From: Oreohelix idahoensis
Lineage: Eukaryota; Mollusca; Gastropoda; Stylommatophora; Oreohelicidae
Assembly (NCBI GenBank): GCA_024509875.1
Contig: JAMPIV010011336.1
Span: 1-64,000, forward strand
DNA: 64,000 nucleotides
Direction: 5' to 3'
This document shows, piece by piece, positions 19,881-32,534 of this stretch (its first letter is position 1; each line of letters opens with the position of its first letter). Under the pieces are notes generated by a model. That model made no database searches. It was given only the letters and a program-made list of their open reading frames with translations, and was not told where the DNA came from. Made by a program: the position numbers and the translations under genes.

Positions 19881-21362
19881 AAACTGTATTAAAAAATAAA
19901 AAATTCTCCTGAATCTAAATATGTCAAAATCATTTGCCGAATAACACTAAAAGTAGTTGTGTTTTGATTTTGCAAATTGTATTTTCTCACGAAAATGTAC
20001 TTTTGAAGAAAACTATGAATTTCTTGGAACCTTGTTCTATGTTACAATTTTTCTTATAACTCTTTCATTTCTTAGCCACTCAACATGAGATTTGGCATTG
20101 ATACTTTTCATTGAATAATAAAACTTTTGCCACATCCAATTTTGGATGTCTTACCAACATTTTGATTCTTTGCAAATATTGTTGTAAAATTTTGAAAAAA
20201 TGTGTTACTATTTTTAGGTACTAACTTTAAAGTTGTACATCTCAGAATCTACTAAAGTTATGAAAAATCTAATCTGGCAAAAGGTATAAATTACATATAC
20301 AATGATGAGCTTCCATTTCAACGTTGGTGCTTTCTAGTACTCTTCTCCCTGTGAAGATATCCCTGTGAAAATCTCCCTGTGAAGATCTCTCTTTCTGTGT
20401 CTCTAACCCTGGGCATGCCAGAACATGAACTGTCTTACTTACAAGATAGGAAACTCTATAGACAGCGATATTAACAGGAGGCAATCTGATCATCAGACGA
20501 CTCACCCCGTCGATCAAGTGTTTCAGCCCCTGAATCTCCTTTACACTCAAACGGGGGCTGGCCCACTTGCGTCATGACTCCCAAGTGTCAGACTCCTGTT
20601 GTACTTGTGCAGAGAATTGGGCCCACTCCACCTTGGTTGCAGCTTTCAAATTTACTCATATTTTCTGCCAGATGGAGGCAATTGTAAAAGTAACCCCTAT
20701 GTTGGAAACAAATTACTGTCCCCGAGTTCAATAGCCCGCTACGCTTGGAGCATACATACTTAGTCGTTCCTCTTCTACCCTGTGATGTAGAAGTTTGCCA
20801 GAGAGAGCGCATACTATCGTATCAACTGTGCCACGAAACGCTCGACTGTAAATCGCACGAAGAAAAAAAAAACAGTAAAAGTTTATTTGTCACGTGCACC
20901 TTAGATCCGAGAGACCCATATATGACCTACTCTACATAACTCTAAGATATTTATAATAAAACAAGTATTAATTTTCCCTATACAACGACATCAAAGGGAA
21001 ACCTAATCCAAAATCGATCAAATTATTGGAGAATATTGCCACAGATTCAAATAAAAGGCAACATGCACGACTTTTGAATGTCCGGAGCTGGTGGGTTTTT
21101 TTAATTCAAATGTCTGATATATCTGACAGAGGTTGACAGATCTCTCTAAGACCGGACTATTGATTACAGTACGGCTGTTTTCATTTATTCATCTATTATG
21201 TTTCAACTCCTAACGGAGCATCCAGTCTTCAACAATTTCACTTCATAGCCTTTCTAACCCATGATATAGGTTCACTGTCGAACTGTATCGCGGTTATCCT
21301 TCTCGTGTTTATGTCTAATTACGTTCTCTGTGTTTTTTTTTCTCCCTCTGTTTCTCTTGGAG
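19881..21362. other. unassigned DNA
   Basis: AT-rich to about 20240, then mixed composition. I see short open frames but no domain, repeat or RNA gene I can support. Confidence 0.5.
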
Positions 21363-21625
21363 CGTCCTATTGGCAGAGTGGTTACAGCAGTGGTCTTTCG
21401 CGACAATGGTACCAGGTTCATTACACAGTGACTGCACGCTTCAGTATACCCAGCTGTAAATTAGCACCTGGTCTGCTGTTGAATTAGGGAAAGCAAAGGC
21501 AGAGAGGAACGGAACTGGTCACTCGCGCCTGTCGAAGCTGGACCTTGTTTAATGACATCTCTCACAGCTGACTCCCTATGGCAGTATCTGCTATGTGACT
21601 GCCTTGACCTTTTTCTTTTTGACCT
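21363..21625 (+). mobile_element. tRNA-derived SINE, family 1 (near full-length)
   Basis: The tRNA head TATTGGCAGAGTGGTTACAG (A box) with B box AGGTTCATTAC leads into ACGCTTCAGTATACCCAGCT, GAATTAGGGAAAGCAAAGGC and AACTGGTCAC, ending near TTGACCTTTTTC. Plus orientation. Confidence 0.82.
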
Positions 21626-21820
21626 ATTTCTCCTACCCTAGATATTCAGAACTTTCTTCTTCTTCTTCTTCGTTGACCCCCAGAGGTCAACTTGAATATG
21701 TTCACAGACAGTTGTGGTCAGTCTAAGGCTGTTGACATCTCCGTGTAGCTTTTCTAGGAATTGTACTGGTGATGGCCATATGCGCTTTCTCTGTTCCTCA
21801 TATGTTGGGCACCTTTAAAG

Positions 21821-21949
21821 TAGATATTCAGCGTCCATATATCAGAGCCACAGTTACACTCATCAGTAGTTCCTATCTAGAACTTGTTAAATAGATATTC
21901 AGCGTCCATATATCAGAGCCACAGTTACACTCATCAGTAGTTCCTATCT
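21821..21949. repeat. 71-bp tandem repeat, interrupted by an RTE insertion
   Basis: TAGATATTCAGCGTCCATAT starts copies at 21821 and 21892; a third start lies at about 23479, after the RTE element (AGAACTTGTTGAATAGATATTC from 23466). The RTE therefore landed inside copy two. Confidence 0.85.
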
Positions 21950-23454
21950 CATCATCATCATCATCATCAGTTGCCATCTCCACAACTAAGGTTGGCTGTA
22001 AATGATCTCCAACGTCTTCTGTCTCTTGTCTTGATGGTGCACTCTGATAGACTCTTTCCTGTCCATCTCTTGATGTTGTCTTCCCATTTATAGCGCTGTC
22101 TTCCCCTTGCACGTTTGCCTTCAACTCTCCCTTCTGTTATGGTCTTCTGTAAGGTGTTATGCCTTTTTATGTGGCCAAAGTATTTTAGCAGCCGAACTTT
22201 GACCTCCCTCATTAGTTCTCTTTTCATACCTAGATTTTCTAGGACCTCCTTATTTGTTTTCATCTCTTTCCATGAGATACGCCCCATTCTTCTATATATC
22301 CACATTTCAAGAGCCTCAATTCTTTCTTCCAACTGCTTATTCATCGTCCATGTTTCTGCACCATACAGAAATGCAGAATATATATAACACTTTATGATTC
22401 TCAGTTTTAATTTGTGAGATAACTGTTTGGATGTTAGTATATGTTTCATGTTGTTGAATGTAGCTTCGGCCATTCCTATTCTCTTCTTGATTTCTGTTTC
22501 ACATCTGCCATCTTCTGTTATTATATGACCGAGATATACGTAGCTCTTGACTTGTTCCAGGATTTCCCCATTTACGCTTATCTTTAATGTGGGTTTATCG
22601 TCTGTTTTGCTAATTATCATAGTTTTTGTTTTCTCAAAATTAATGTCGAGTCCATATTCATGACTTATACAGTTCACTTGCTTCACTAGTTCTTGTAACT
22701 CCTGTTCGCTTTCAGCTAACAACACGGTATCATCTGCATATCTAAGGTTGTTTATTGACCTTCCACTGATGTTCAGTCCTGGTATTTCCTGTATCTGAAA
22801 ATTTTTTCGGTGTATAAATTAAATAGGCAGGGGGACAGCACACAACCTTGTCTGACACCTCTTTTTATGTCTATGTATGGTGAATAATTCCTTCCAGATC
22901 TTACTGTGGCAGTTTGCTCCCAATAAAGGTTACTGAGTATTCTTATATCTTTTCCATCAATACCTATGTCGTCGAGGCATTCAATTATTTTCTCATGATG
23001 GACTCTGTCAAAAGCCTTCTTATAGTCAATGAAGCACATATACATACTTTTTTGGACCTCTGTATATTTTTCTGCTAATATTCTTAGGCAAAATATTGCC
23101 TCTCTTGTTCCACTGTTCTGTCTAAAACCAAACTGTTCTTCCTGGATTTCGCTGTCTACTTTACTTTTTATTCTTTCCTGTATGATTTTGAGCAGTATCT
23201 TAATTGCATGACTCATCAGGCTGATTGTTCTGAAGTCTGAACATTCTGTTGCATTTGGTTTTTTGGGCAATGTTATAAAAACTGATGTCTTCATGTCGTG
23301 TGGTATATATCCTGTATTGTATACATCGTTGCATATTTCTGTGATTGTATCTATACCAAAGCTCTCCAGAGCTTCTATCATTTCAATTTTTATGTTATCC
23401 ATGCCTGCTGATTTTCCTTTTTGTATCATATGAATGGCATTCTATCTATCTATC
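21950..23454 (-). mobile_element. RTE-like non-LTR retrotransposon (family C), 5'-truncated, with target duplication
   Basis: An 11-bp target-site duplication AGTTCCTATCT at 21939-21949 and 23455-23465 delimits a 1505-bp insertion. On the minus strand it carries most of RT and the C-terminal domain and ends in a GAT repeat (plus-strand CATCATCATC at 21950-21968). Truncation at the 5' end is the normal outcome of target-primed reverse transcription. A second copy lies at 40030-40417. Confidence 0.92.
21967..23429 (-). pseudogene. RTE-like reverse transcriptase, one frameshift
   Basis: The RT copies element RNA at a nicked chromosomal target. On the minus strand from 23429: GKSAGMDNIKIEMIEA, PHDMKTSVFITLPKK, QFGFRQNSGTREAIFCLR, YMCFIDYKKAFDRVHHEK (first catalytic Asp) and GVRQGCVLSPCLFNLYTE. 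A single-base frame change then occurs at about 22790-22800. The YADD active site lies at 22729-22740, followed by INFEKTKTMII, YLGHIITEDGRCETEIKKRI, YGAETWTMNK and the C-terminal tail RLLKYFGHIKR...RWTGKSLSE. Endonuclease is absent because of 5' truncation. Apart from the frameshift the RT is well conserved. Confidence 0.92.
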
Positions 23455-23499
23455 AGTTCCTATCTAGAACTTGTTGAATAGATATTCAGCGTCCATATT

Positions 23500-23708
23500 T
23501 TCTTGACCATCGGCACACTAAGGGTGATGTGGTCAGCATATTGCCGGCCGCCTTAACCTTCCCAGAGTTGCTCTGGTACCCAATTCACGAGGCTGGGTCG
23601 ACCCCGGAGCCGTTTGTGGTCTAAAAAATCCCACCTCAACTGGGGATCAAACCATGAACCATCGAGCTAGGAAGCCAATGCACTAACCACAGAGCTACCT
23701 TGGCTCCT
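23500..23708 (-). mobile_element. tRNA-derived SINE, family 2
   Basis: On the minus strand: a head with AGGTAGCTCTGTGGTTAGTG (A box), a B-box-like GGTTTGATCCCC, then GTGGGATTTTTTAGACCACA, GGTCGACCCAGCC and CCAGAGCAACTCTGGGAAGG. The same body occurs in plus orientation at 29157-29431. Confidence 0.82.
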
Positions 23709-23845
23709 AGTTCTACATTACGGCTGTTTTGAAAATAACTTTTTCGTTTCAGCGTACGACTGGCTATGTGGTTAGAGTTCTTGCCTCTCAGTGGCAAGGT
23801 AACTGGCTTCCGAGATCGAAACCTCTTAGCGTCACGCTTCAGTAT

Positions 23846-24222
23846 TCTTCTTCTTTGATCCTTAACCGCCGACCGTCAAAGCAATCAGTGGCCATCACGC
23901 CTAGTGGCGTCTTGTAGGGCAACAACAAACCGATTCCACTCTGCTCGGTCGGCGGCCATCCCTCGCACAGTGCCCCAACCACGGTTCATTCCCCGCATCT
24001 CAGCCTCCACAGTCCTCCGCCAGGTTGTTCCCGGTCGGCCTCTCTTTCGCTTTCCCTCAGGGGTCCAAAGCATAGCCGCCCTTGTGACGGCATCGGGGTC
24101 CCCTCTGAGGACATGACCAACCCAGCTCCAGCGTCTGCCAGCCATGATGGTGTACATGTCCTCTTGCTTGCTACGAGTAAGCAGATCTTGGCTAGCGATG
24201 GTACCCGGCCAAAAGACTCGGA
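23846..24222 (-). mobile_element. non-LTR element fragment (family D) inserted in a SINE
   Basis: A 377-bp insert with target duplication CGCTTCAGTAT at 23835-23845 and 24223-24233. The minus strand ends in a short GAA-rich tail (plus-strand TCTTCTTCTT at 23846). It is 5'-truncated. Confidence 0.88.
23885..24157 (-). pseudogene. C-terminal tail of an RTE-like reverse transcriptase
   Basis: The clean stretch RRWSWVGHVLRGDPDAVTRA, LWTPEGKRKRGRPGTTWRRT and DRAEWNRFVVAL is the conserved basic tail that follows RT in this group and recurs in family B. It is more GC-rich than other families here, suggesting a different lineage. RT and endonuclease are missing, so it has no activity by itself. The apparent start is not the true start. 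Confidence 0.8.
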
Positions 24223-24415
24223 CGCTTCAGTATACCCAGCTGTAAATGGGTACCTGACTCTGCTTTTGAGTTAGCAAAGGCAAAAGGTAGCGAGGAAGAG
24301 AACTGGTCACCCCACATTATAAAGTTGGGCCTGGTATGGGTTGAAATCTGTAACACTTTACTTCCTTCAGCAGTATCTCCTACGGTATTGCCTTGACCTT
24401 ATCCGTTTTGGCTAA

Positions 24416-24934
24416 TGTTCGTGAGTGTGTATAACACAATTAGCTTGTTTACAGTAACGCGGTTATATTTAGAATTGGAAAGCACCTACTGTGTCCGTTG
24501 CTGTAAGTTTACTAAAAATTGTTTGCTACGAATGCTCAATTCGCTGTATATAAAGTATAAATCATTAACTATGTATTGTAGCACCACTATAATGATTCTT
24601 TAACATTATTTTTGTAATTATTGTATGTTGTCCAGAATTGTTTTGATCAATGCAAGGATATCACAACGGTATGCACGAAAATCTTCATGGACACTTGAAT
24701 TAGATGCAATGACTTTATTGAATATCAATGCACACACACAAGACCCTTCTTGGATATCTGACTACCACTCACTAGCACTTGTTTGGACATTTTTTAAAAA
24801 AAGAGCTATAGTATCTTCATGAACATCTAAGCACACGTACTAACACCTTTTGGATATTATAATGACATGATCTCACACTTTTTAGATATCTGAGCGACTC
24901 ACACTAACACCTTTTGAGTATCGTAATCACAGCC
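24416..24934. other. unassigned DNA
   Basis: Contains degenerate repeats of a phrase like CACTAACACCTTTTGGATAT (24780-24920), but nothing classifiable. Confidence 0.45.
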
Positions 24935-25072
24935 TTTTCTTTCCCTAACTCAAAGTCAGGTACCCATTTACAGCTGGGTAGACTGGAGCGTGTCGGTACG
25001 TGATTCGAAACCGCCACCTTTGCAGCGAGAGACCAGTGCTCTAACCACTCTGTCAATCGAACGCTCAAAAAA
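24935..25072 (-). mobile_element. tRNA-derived SINE, family 1 (5' half, best-preserved head)
   Basis: On the minus strand: ATTGACAGAGTGGTTAGAGC carries the A box and GGTTTCGAATCACG the B box of a polymerase III promoter, then CTCCAGTCTACCCAGCTGTA and ACTTTGAGTTAGGGAAAG. Truncated at its 3' end. Confidence 0.85.
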
Positions 25073-25684
25073 TCATATGTCCCATATAATAAAAATGAAA
25101 AGAGAGAAAGAAAACATAAAGAACGAGGGCGATATGCAAAGGAAAAGTGAGAAGTAAAAACCACTTTGGAGATTCTATCCAAGTTCATCTGAATGACGCC
25201 ATCGCCTCGCCGCAGGACTAATTTGTATGTTATTACATACGACCTGCTAGGAACCAATTATTTATGTGTACTAGCACTTTAATGGACATTTGAGCGAAAT
25301 TTGGTAGTGCCCATCAAGAAAAATAAATAACTGATAGGACACTCTTGACAAAAAAGTATGGTAAATGAAAACAAATGTAAAACCCGGGAATGCGGAATTA
25401 AAAAACAAAAACACAAACAAACAAAAATTTTTATCGCTCACACAACACATTATAGACTTGACACGACAAAAGAGAACGAGTCGAAAAAAGCTGTTATGGC
25501 AAGGACAACTTAACAAAGTGTCACGACCAGAAGCTCGACATAACACCACCAGTCATATTAGAGAAAAGATTAAACTTGCTGTCTGCCCTTGTGTTTGTCA
25601 AAGAATATAAAGTGACTTCGCTTTTAATTACCTAGATTCGGCTCTTTCTTCTGTGATACCTTATTTGTGTAACCTTCTTGTTTT
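25073..25684. other. unassigned DNA
   Basis: No recognisable gene or repeat. Confidence 0.5.
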
Positions 25685-25985
25685 CAGCAGTTCACCATCT
25701 CTTGATGGTGACTGCTTAGATTTCTTGTTGGCCATCTCTTGATGGTGACTGCTTAGATTTCTTGTAGGCCATCTCTTGATCGTGACTGCTTAGATTTTTT
25801 TGTCGGCAGTCTCTTGATGGTGAACTGCGTAGATTTCTTGTTGGTCATCTCTTGATTGAGCAGTGTACCAGACTTCTTGTCGTCCATCTCTTGATGGTGA
25901 ACTGTGCAGACGTTGTGCCTTCTATTTCTTGATGGTGCACTGTGCGGACGTTGTGCCTTCTATTTCTTGATGGTACAATTCGTCT
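25685..25985. repeat. palindrome-containing minisatellite, locus 1
   Basis: About eight degenerate units of 35-40 bp built around CCATCTCTTGATGG (a 5-bp stem with TCTT loop), followed by TGCACTGTGCAGAYTTCTTG. The same unit forms a second array at 33946-34335. Confidence 0.88.
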
Positions 25986-26774
25986 TAATATTGCTTTTAT
26001 TTTTCATTTTTATTTTCAGATCCGTCTAGGACACACGAGAAAGAAATACAAATTGGTGCAAGACAAGCTATTTAACTATCTATCAGACCACTAGACTTGG
26101 CCAAAAGTACTTTCCGAACAACACAACGATTAAAATGATCAACGAATGACAGAAATTGTACACTTCCTTTACTTTCTTAAATGACCTTTCACCTAGGAGA
26201 GCTGTCTCTATGGTAACATCCTTTCGAATCTGCTGTGTTTCATGTTGGTATTGATTATTATAACTAACACAAAAATGAAACAAGCCAATAAAAAGTGCGG
26301 TATAATTTTAAAGACAATAAAAGACATTTTATTTTAACTTCAAATACGCTTCATTAACAGAGGGGATCCATAAAACAAAAGGCAGAGAAAGACAAGAATA
26401 AAAACTTTGACAGCCTGACATTATTGCACAGGAAGAAGTCAGTAACATATTTTATTGAAAACACCAAAACTGTAGTCACAGACAATCTAAGGGACAGACT
26501 AAGTCGCACGGCATGGCATATGATTACAATTATGAACTGAAACATTTATTGAGAAATTCCATAGTTTGGTGAAGTTCTGTTTTTTCCTTCTTGTCTCTGT
26601 TTTATTTATTTCATTTTTTTTTAACCTTTTTTAACTGACGTGTGTGTGTATTTTTTTTCTTCAGAATACTGCAAGAAGATTGTAATCTCTCACCAATATA
26701 CGAGAAATGGGGGCAGTGATAAGAGCATTATAAAAACAAAACTCGTCAAGTAGTCCAAATCAAATACGGCCGTA
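25986..26774. other. unassigned AT-rich DNA
   Basis: I see no gene or repeat I can support. Confidence 0.5.
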
Positions 26775-26942
26775 GGGGAGGGAAGTACTGGATATACTAG
26801 GTCTCAACGCGACAAGGTGGGAAGGCAACTTCACTTCCTCCCTCCCTTGATCTTCCCCTAACTCGAGAGAAGAGTCAAGAATCAATTTTCATGGATGAGC
26901 AGACTAGAACGTGACGCGATCTGGTTTCGAAGCCAATCCCTT
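26775..26942 (-). mobile_element. tRNA-derived SINE, family 1 (old copy)
   Basis: Body elements CCCTAACTCGAGAGAAGAG, GCAGACTAGAACGTGACGC and GGTTTCGAAGCC (B-box side) are recognisable but diverged. The tRNA head end is lost at the junction with the following RTE scrap. Confidence 0.6.
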
Positions 26943-27105
26943 TGCCACCACTGCAGCTATCCACCTTGCAGGAAACCTGCACAAAGTTTCCACATACTCT
27001 AGCAGCATTGGTTTCTGGATCAATTATTTTCCCAGGATGAGATTGCCAGCCCCATGTACAATGTCATATTAATCGATTTGTACTCTCCCACTCGGACGTG
27101 ACAAT
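26943..27105 (-). mobile_element. RTE-like family A, 3' UTR fragment
   Basis: On the minus strand, ACATGGGGCTGGCAA and GTGCAGGTTTCCTGCA correspond to the 18010 copy. Diverged, without tail. Confidence 0.55.
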
Positions 27106-27384
27106 ATCTTCTTCTTCTTCTTCGTACACTCTCAGACGCCCACTTGAATGTTACACAATATCTAAGGGCAAAGTATCGGAAGTTAACTTTTACTATTATC
27201 ATCTTTCAATGATGAATGTTTAAAAAACTTAGTGCAGAGAAAATCCGATATTTGAAGCCACTACAACACACTCGTCTACAACGAGCCTGTGTATCTACAA
27301 CCATAGACTGATAATAACTCTATTACTTAAGTTTGACAACTCAGTCAATTTTAGAGCTAAGTTTTAAACGAATAAAAGCCAGCT

Positions 27385-27480
27385 TCATTCATCATCATTT
27401 TAATTTGTGCTCCTTATGAGGCATGGAGCCTCCCCTGCAGCTGGTCCCGTAGGAAGCCTGCACCAAGCAGTCACATGGTG
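27385..27480 (-). mobile_element. RTE-like family A, 3' end
   Basis: The minus strand reads GCAGGCTTCCTACGGGACC, then AAATTAAAATGATGATGAATG, a GAT-type tail. Plus-strand tail ATTCATCATCATT at 27390. Confidence 0.6.
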
Positions 27481-27959
27481 ACAACAAGACGCACAAACGT
27501 GAAAACTGTGGTAAATGGAATATGGGTTTGGGATGAGCTAACCAACACAAGTAATTAAGTTTTGTTAAGTTTATTATCATATAAACTGTTTACAACATCC
27601 AACATCGATAAATCAATAAAATCATAGGTTACAGAGTTTAGAAAAAAAAAAAACCCTCAATAATGGCCCTCCCCTCTGTTGAGACAAGATCCCGCCAGAA
27701 GTTAAGAACCCCAAAAGGTCAAAGATTCACGCTAGGGTATAGTAATAGAGAATACAGTAAAGAACAAAGTTCCTAGTTAAGCTATCCTGTAAAATAACAA
27801 TATTAGCAAACAAAATTAGAAGTGAGTTCAATGATTATACAAAAGAAGAAATATTCACTCCGCTTTCTCTCACTCTGTCAAAATCTGTGGCCACATTTCA
27901 ATCTCGCTTACCTATTAGTTGCTCACCAACTTATTGAACATACACATCAGTTGACAGAT
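27481..27959. other. unassigned DNA beside dispersed repeat copy B
   Basis: If copy B is an LTR, the minus strand here would be its internal leader; it contains GTAAGC at about 27907 and TTTTACAG at about 27790, which resemble splice sites. No coding domain follows. Confidence 0.3.
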
Positions 27960-30010
27960 CTATCATAATCCAGGGTGGTGCTTCTCCGAAAATAAGCCCC
28001 AGTTCCCCCACTAATTGTTAATTTCCCAAAGGAGGAACGCTTACTTTGGTAATGCTTATTGAATATGATATTGTCACATCAGGTATTTCCTGTAGCAAAA
28101 ATATAATCCGCGATCTAGTGGTCACAGTAGACAATACACAGTACTTCCACTAGTTAAGGCAACATATGGTTGGTAAACTGTTAGTAAGAAATGGACGATG
28201 TAGAAAGTATCTCCTATCGGCTTCTCTCTCTGGTGTTGATGCCGATCCTGAAACAATGTATTCTCCGGGATAAATCCACTGGGAACCACAATTGTCAGTA
28301 GTCAGAAAAAAAATATGTTACGGTTAGATCTGTGGCCACTGCGGGCTGATAAAAATAGATTGAAAAAATCTGGGTATTGGTTTGTCCAGTTAAAATTAGC
28401 TATTATTGTTCATATGCTTAGACTCTCTCTGTATGACAACAAGAGGACCGAGCAGGTCAACATCACTGACCCGAATAATAATAATTGTTTACTGGTGCTA
28501 ACTCGACCGCTGGTAGCTGGTTTGCGATCCGTGCTAAAATTAGGGACAAACAAAACATATAATCACAATACTAATAACCTATCCTATTCACGCGCAAAGT
28601 TAAGATCTCTTTTCCACTCCTTCATTTAATTAAATTAAAAGCACACAGATCTTCGCCTATCTTATCACGCTGCGCTCACCGGTTAAATGTTTGGATTTAA
28701 AGGTAAGTGCCTTTTTTCCCTTCCCGCCTCGGTAAACTCTCAGCGCACAATATCAGTGATATTTTTATTATGACTACTTTACAAATATCGCTTGTCATTA
28801 CTAGCTGTTTGTTTCGCCACATGATATTACACTAGTCACTTACACAGTTACACATAATGGATTAGGAGTAAGTTTATATTCCATCAACAGTCAGTCACCT
28901 AGGGTATCTATTAGTCAATTAAACATCTCTTTCTGGGTGCTAGCGAGTAATTTAAATCTACATTACACTGGAAAAATTTAGCTATGCGTTATTTAATTAC
29001 GCTAGTATTTAGCACTTAGAGAAATCCCAATGAATTATAATGATGAATTTAACACACAGAATCACTTGAATGCTAATATATTTTACCGCAAATCAGAAAT
29101 ATGAACCAATCTCCACGAAATCTAAAGTCCACTTTATACAATGGCTTTAGTATAACAAAAGCCGCGGTAGCATAGTGGTTAGTGCACTGGCTTCCTAGCG
29201 CAGTGGTCTATGGTTCGATCCCCAGATGAGGCGGGAATTTTTTATGCCACAAACGGCTCCTGGGTCGACCCAGCCCCAAATGGGTACCAGAGCAACTCTG
29301 GGAAGGTTAAGGCGGCCGGCGTGATGCCGACCACATCACCCCTCGTGTGCCGACGGTCATGATAATATGGGCCTAACACCATATTCCCAATATGCCTCAA
29401 TGGGCGTGTAACGGGTTCCTTTACCTTTTTTTTTAGTATAACGAGCTAGATATCTCAAAAATCCTGAAGCGACTAGATAATGACTTTGGGGAGACAAGGT
29501 ATATATCCATAAATGCTGTTCTTTCACTCCTTAGTGCTAAAATTCGCACCGCAGGGCAAATCTACGGTTCGATTCCCAAATTAAAGGTTTTCTGCGCACC
29601 TTTGCAGACCGACAACATCTGGCTTGTTTCTCCCTGTAGCTAATTGCGTCCCCTGGGAACACGAACAAACGGATGTGGTCGGTAAATGTGGTTATCGCCC
29701 CTTTTGCATTCGCTTAATTCCCCCTGTCAAATGTAACCATCAGAGGTACGTCTTTAGTCTTATCGCCTTTGATTCTTCAAACAAACGAACCGTTAGCGGC
29801 TGACCTTCTGCTCGCGTTTTCCCTGATCAGAGAACGATTACATCAGCCGCGCACTCCGGTCTGTTCAACCATGCTTAATTGCTAAATCGGCTCGCGTGAT
29901 AATTGCGATAGCAAATCTGGGCTCTTGTTGACTGTTATTTTGCCTGTCCGAACGAAGGTAAACCTTGGCAGCACATGTCAACAGAAAAATAGGCGTGGCT
30001 GTAAAGGTGG
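27960..30010 (-). repeat. dispersed repeat copy B (possible LTR), carrying a SINE
   Basis: Its reverse complement aligns in order with copy A (9695-10476 plus 15945-16998), starting near CAGCCACGCCTATTTTT at about 29998. A family 2 SINE is inserted at 29157. The minus-strand end GGGAAATTAACA followed by ATTAGTGGGGGAACTGG resembles an LTR end plus primer site, but this is not conclusive. Strongly diverged from copy A. Confidence 0.6.
29157..29431 (+). mobile_element. tRNA-derived SINE, family 2, full-length with target duplication
   Basis: The 11-bp duplication TTTAGTATAAC at 29146-29156 and 29432-29442 marks the ends. The head GTAGCATAGTGGTTAGTGCA (A box) and GGTTCGATCCCC (B box) form an intact-looking internal polymerase III promoter. 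The 3' end is CCTTTACC followed by a T run, like family 1. Confidence 0.93.
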
Positions 30011-30117
30011 GTTTACTAATTCAGTGGATTTCATGGCTTTCGCATAGCAAAAAATATAAATCTTAGATGGGGGGAGGGGGGGGGGGGGCAAAGTGGACGG
30101 TCACTGCTGCACTATTT

Positions 30118-30640
<523 letters not shown>

Positions 30641-30866
30641 ACAGTAGTGATGGTAGTAGTACTAATAGTAGTGGTGGTAACTGTAGTACCAGTAGTAGTA
30701 GTAGTTGTAGTAGTACAGAAGTGGTGATGACGGTAGTAGTAGTAGTACTGTTAGTTGTTGTGGTGGTGGTAGGGATAATATTAGTTACAGTGTGACGGTA
30801 GTGGGTATTAGTGGTACAAATCGTGGTGGTAGTAGTAGTAGTATTACTAGTAGTAGTTGTGGTGGT
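30641..30866. repeat. GTR-rich microsatellite, left part
   Basis: Imperfect GTA/GTG repeats. The array resumes at 33270 after the solo LTR, showing it was one locus before insertion. Confidence 0.9.
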
Positions 30867-32491
30867 TGTAGCGAATTCTGTGAGATAATCGCTAAATTCA
30901 GTAAGATTTTGGTCCTATGATAATAAATAATACCCGACCGTAAGTGTCTGCTTAAATTCGTCTCTACGCCAGTATAGCGCTGCCTTTTGTGCAGAGGAAA
31001 TGCTTATAAAACGATCCCGCCGTAAAATCTAACACGCTTTCTTAGTTTCGGTTTTGATTCTTACAATTAACGATCTGCCAGAACTGTGACACCAACCTAC
31101 CGTCTGAATTAACGTAATATTTTAACTTTAACGCTCAAATTAGTAGTAACTCGGACATTTTCCAGTAGTAAGAACGAAACGACTGTAATAATTAACGCCA
31201 ATACTACCAACGCTTGGCAAAAACCCCTCTTCGTTCTGCACGCGGGACTAATACTATAACCTCTCTGTTGGACAAGCCCGAATACATAAACACACAGACA
31301 GTTTTCAATTCTCGCCGAGTAGTGATTTTCTGACGTAACCCAGACAAGTTAGTTATTTGAATGGGAAAAAAATAAGAGGGAGGGGAAAAGATGGCCGACT
31401 TTTTGGAAAAGTTGAAATTGACGATTAACAGTGAAAGAACTGAAAATCTTTACGACAAATATTAGGGCCATAAAAATCATATATAAAGATAGCTTAGGAT
31501 CCCCTGAGCAATAATATATTTAAACATATATGGTAGTCTAATTATTAGCCAAGATATTGAGATAATACTATATGTCTACGCACGCTAAGACGGACAGACT
31601 GTTGGTTTCGCTCATTTATCCATTACGTTAGTGGGGGACACTAGTTTAAAAAGAGGCATTAGAGTGATTCAAATCCGATTGGTTGATAGAAGAGTATAGG
31701 AAAGAGGGTATTGGTTAGGCAAAAAAGCTAACTATATTTTGAAGCCTCACTCCTAGAAGTTTGGAGTTTGGCTTTTGTTTTTTTTTAAATTTGAATTTAA
31801 AAAGCTAGACCCTCTCTGATTGGGCCGGTCTGATAATATTGGCAAAAGCAAGCAAAGGCTTGTCGCCAGTTGATACAGAAGTTTTTGAAAGCAAGCTGCG
31901 TTGAGAACAGCAGTGCCTAGAGTGAAATAATAATTCTTGGCAGTCTGGACTGAGGCAAAGCTAACCTTACCTTAATGCTAATGCCAGTCAACGTATGTTT
32001 GTGATATTTCTTTGAATTGTGGTAAGAATTACTTTATTAACCTTATTATTACAACAAACTTTGGTGTATGAGATACTGCTTGATTGGGAAGGCGTTACCA
32101 CTAAGTACAGAGGTCCCCAGCAGACTTATGCAGGGCCGGTGGTGTTGCATACAAGCAGTAAAAATTGACATGAGTTGTATAATTTAAAATGATTTCCACA
32201 GTTACCAGTGGGAAGGCTAACCCACAATATTCTATGGGAGAGAATCATTGTTGCAGTGTCAGAGGCGTTGTAGCCATTAGGGGAAAGAACAGAAGCACTG
32301 GTATGAGTTGTTATCTCAGAAGAAAATGGTTGACATGGGGTGGTCAGAGAGATCTGACCCTTTTCTTTTATTGAATTATGCCATGTATTGATTGTGGAAA
32401 AATATTGTAGATATGTTGTACAGAATCATAACCTTGTTTCAGGTTTTTTTGGTCTGGTGCTACTGTAGTATCAGGACCCTGGTGATTTTAC

Positions 32492-32534
<43 letters not shown>

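Larger units (their letters stand above)
23750..24415 (+). mobile_element. tRNA-derived SINE, family 1, split by an RTE fragment
   Basis: The tRNA-like head is at 23753-23825 (GGCTATGTGGTTAGAGTTCT, GAGATCGAAACC) and the body resumes at 24223 (CGCTTCAGTATACCCAGCTG, GCGAGGAAGAGAACTGGTCA). The interruption 23846-24222 is flanked by an 11-bp duplication, so it came after the SINE. Confidence 0.85.

Noticed and set aside
24935..25072. Functional tRNA gene
   Set aside because: A and B boxes are present, but the sequence continues into a SINE body and does not fold as a full tRNA by eye.
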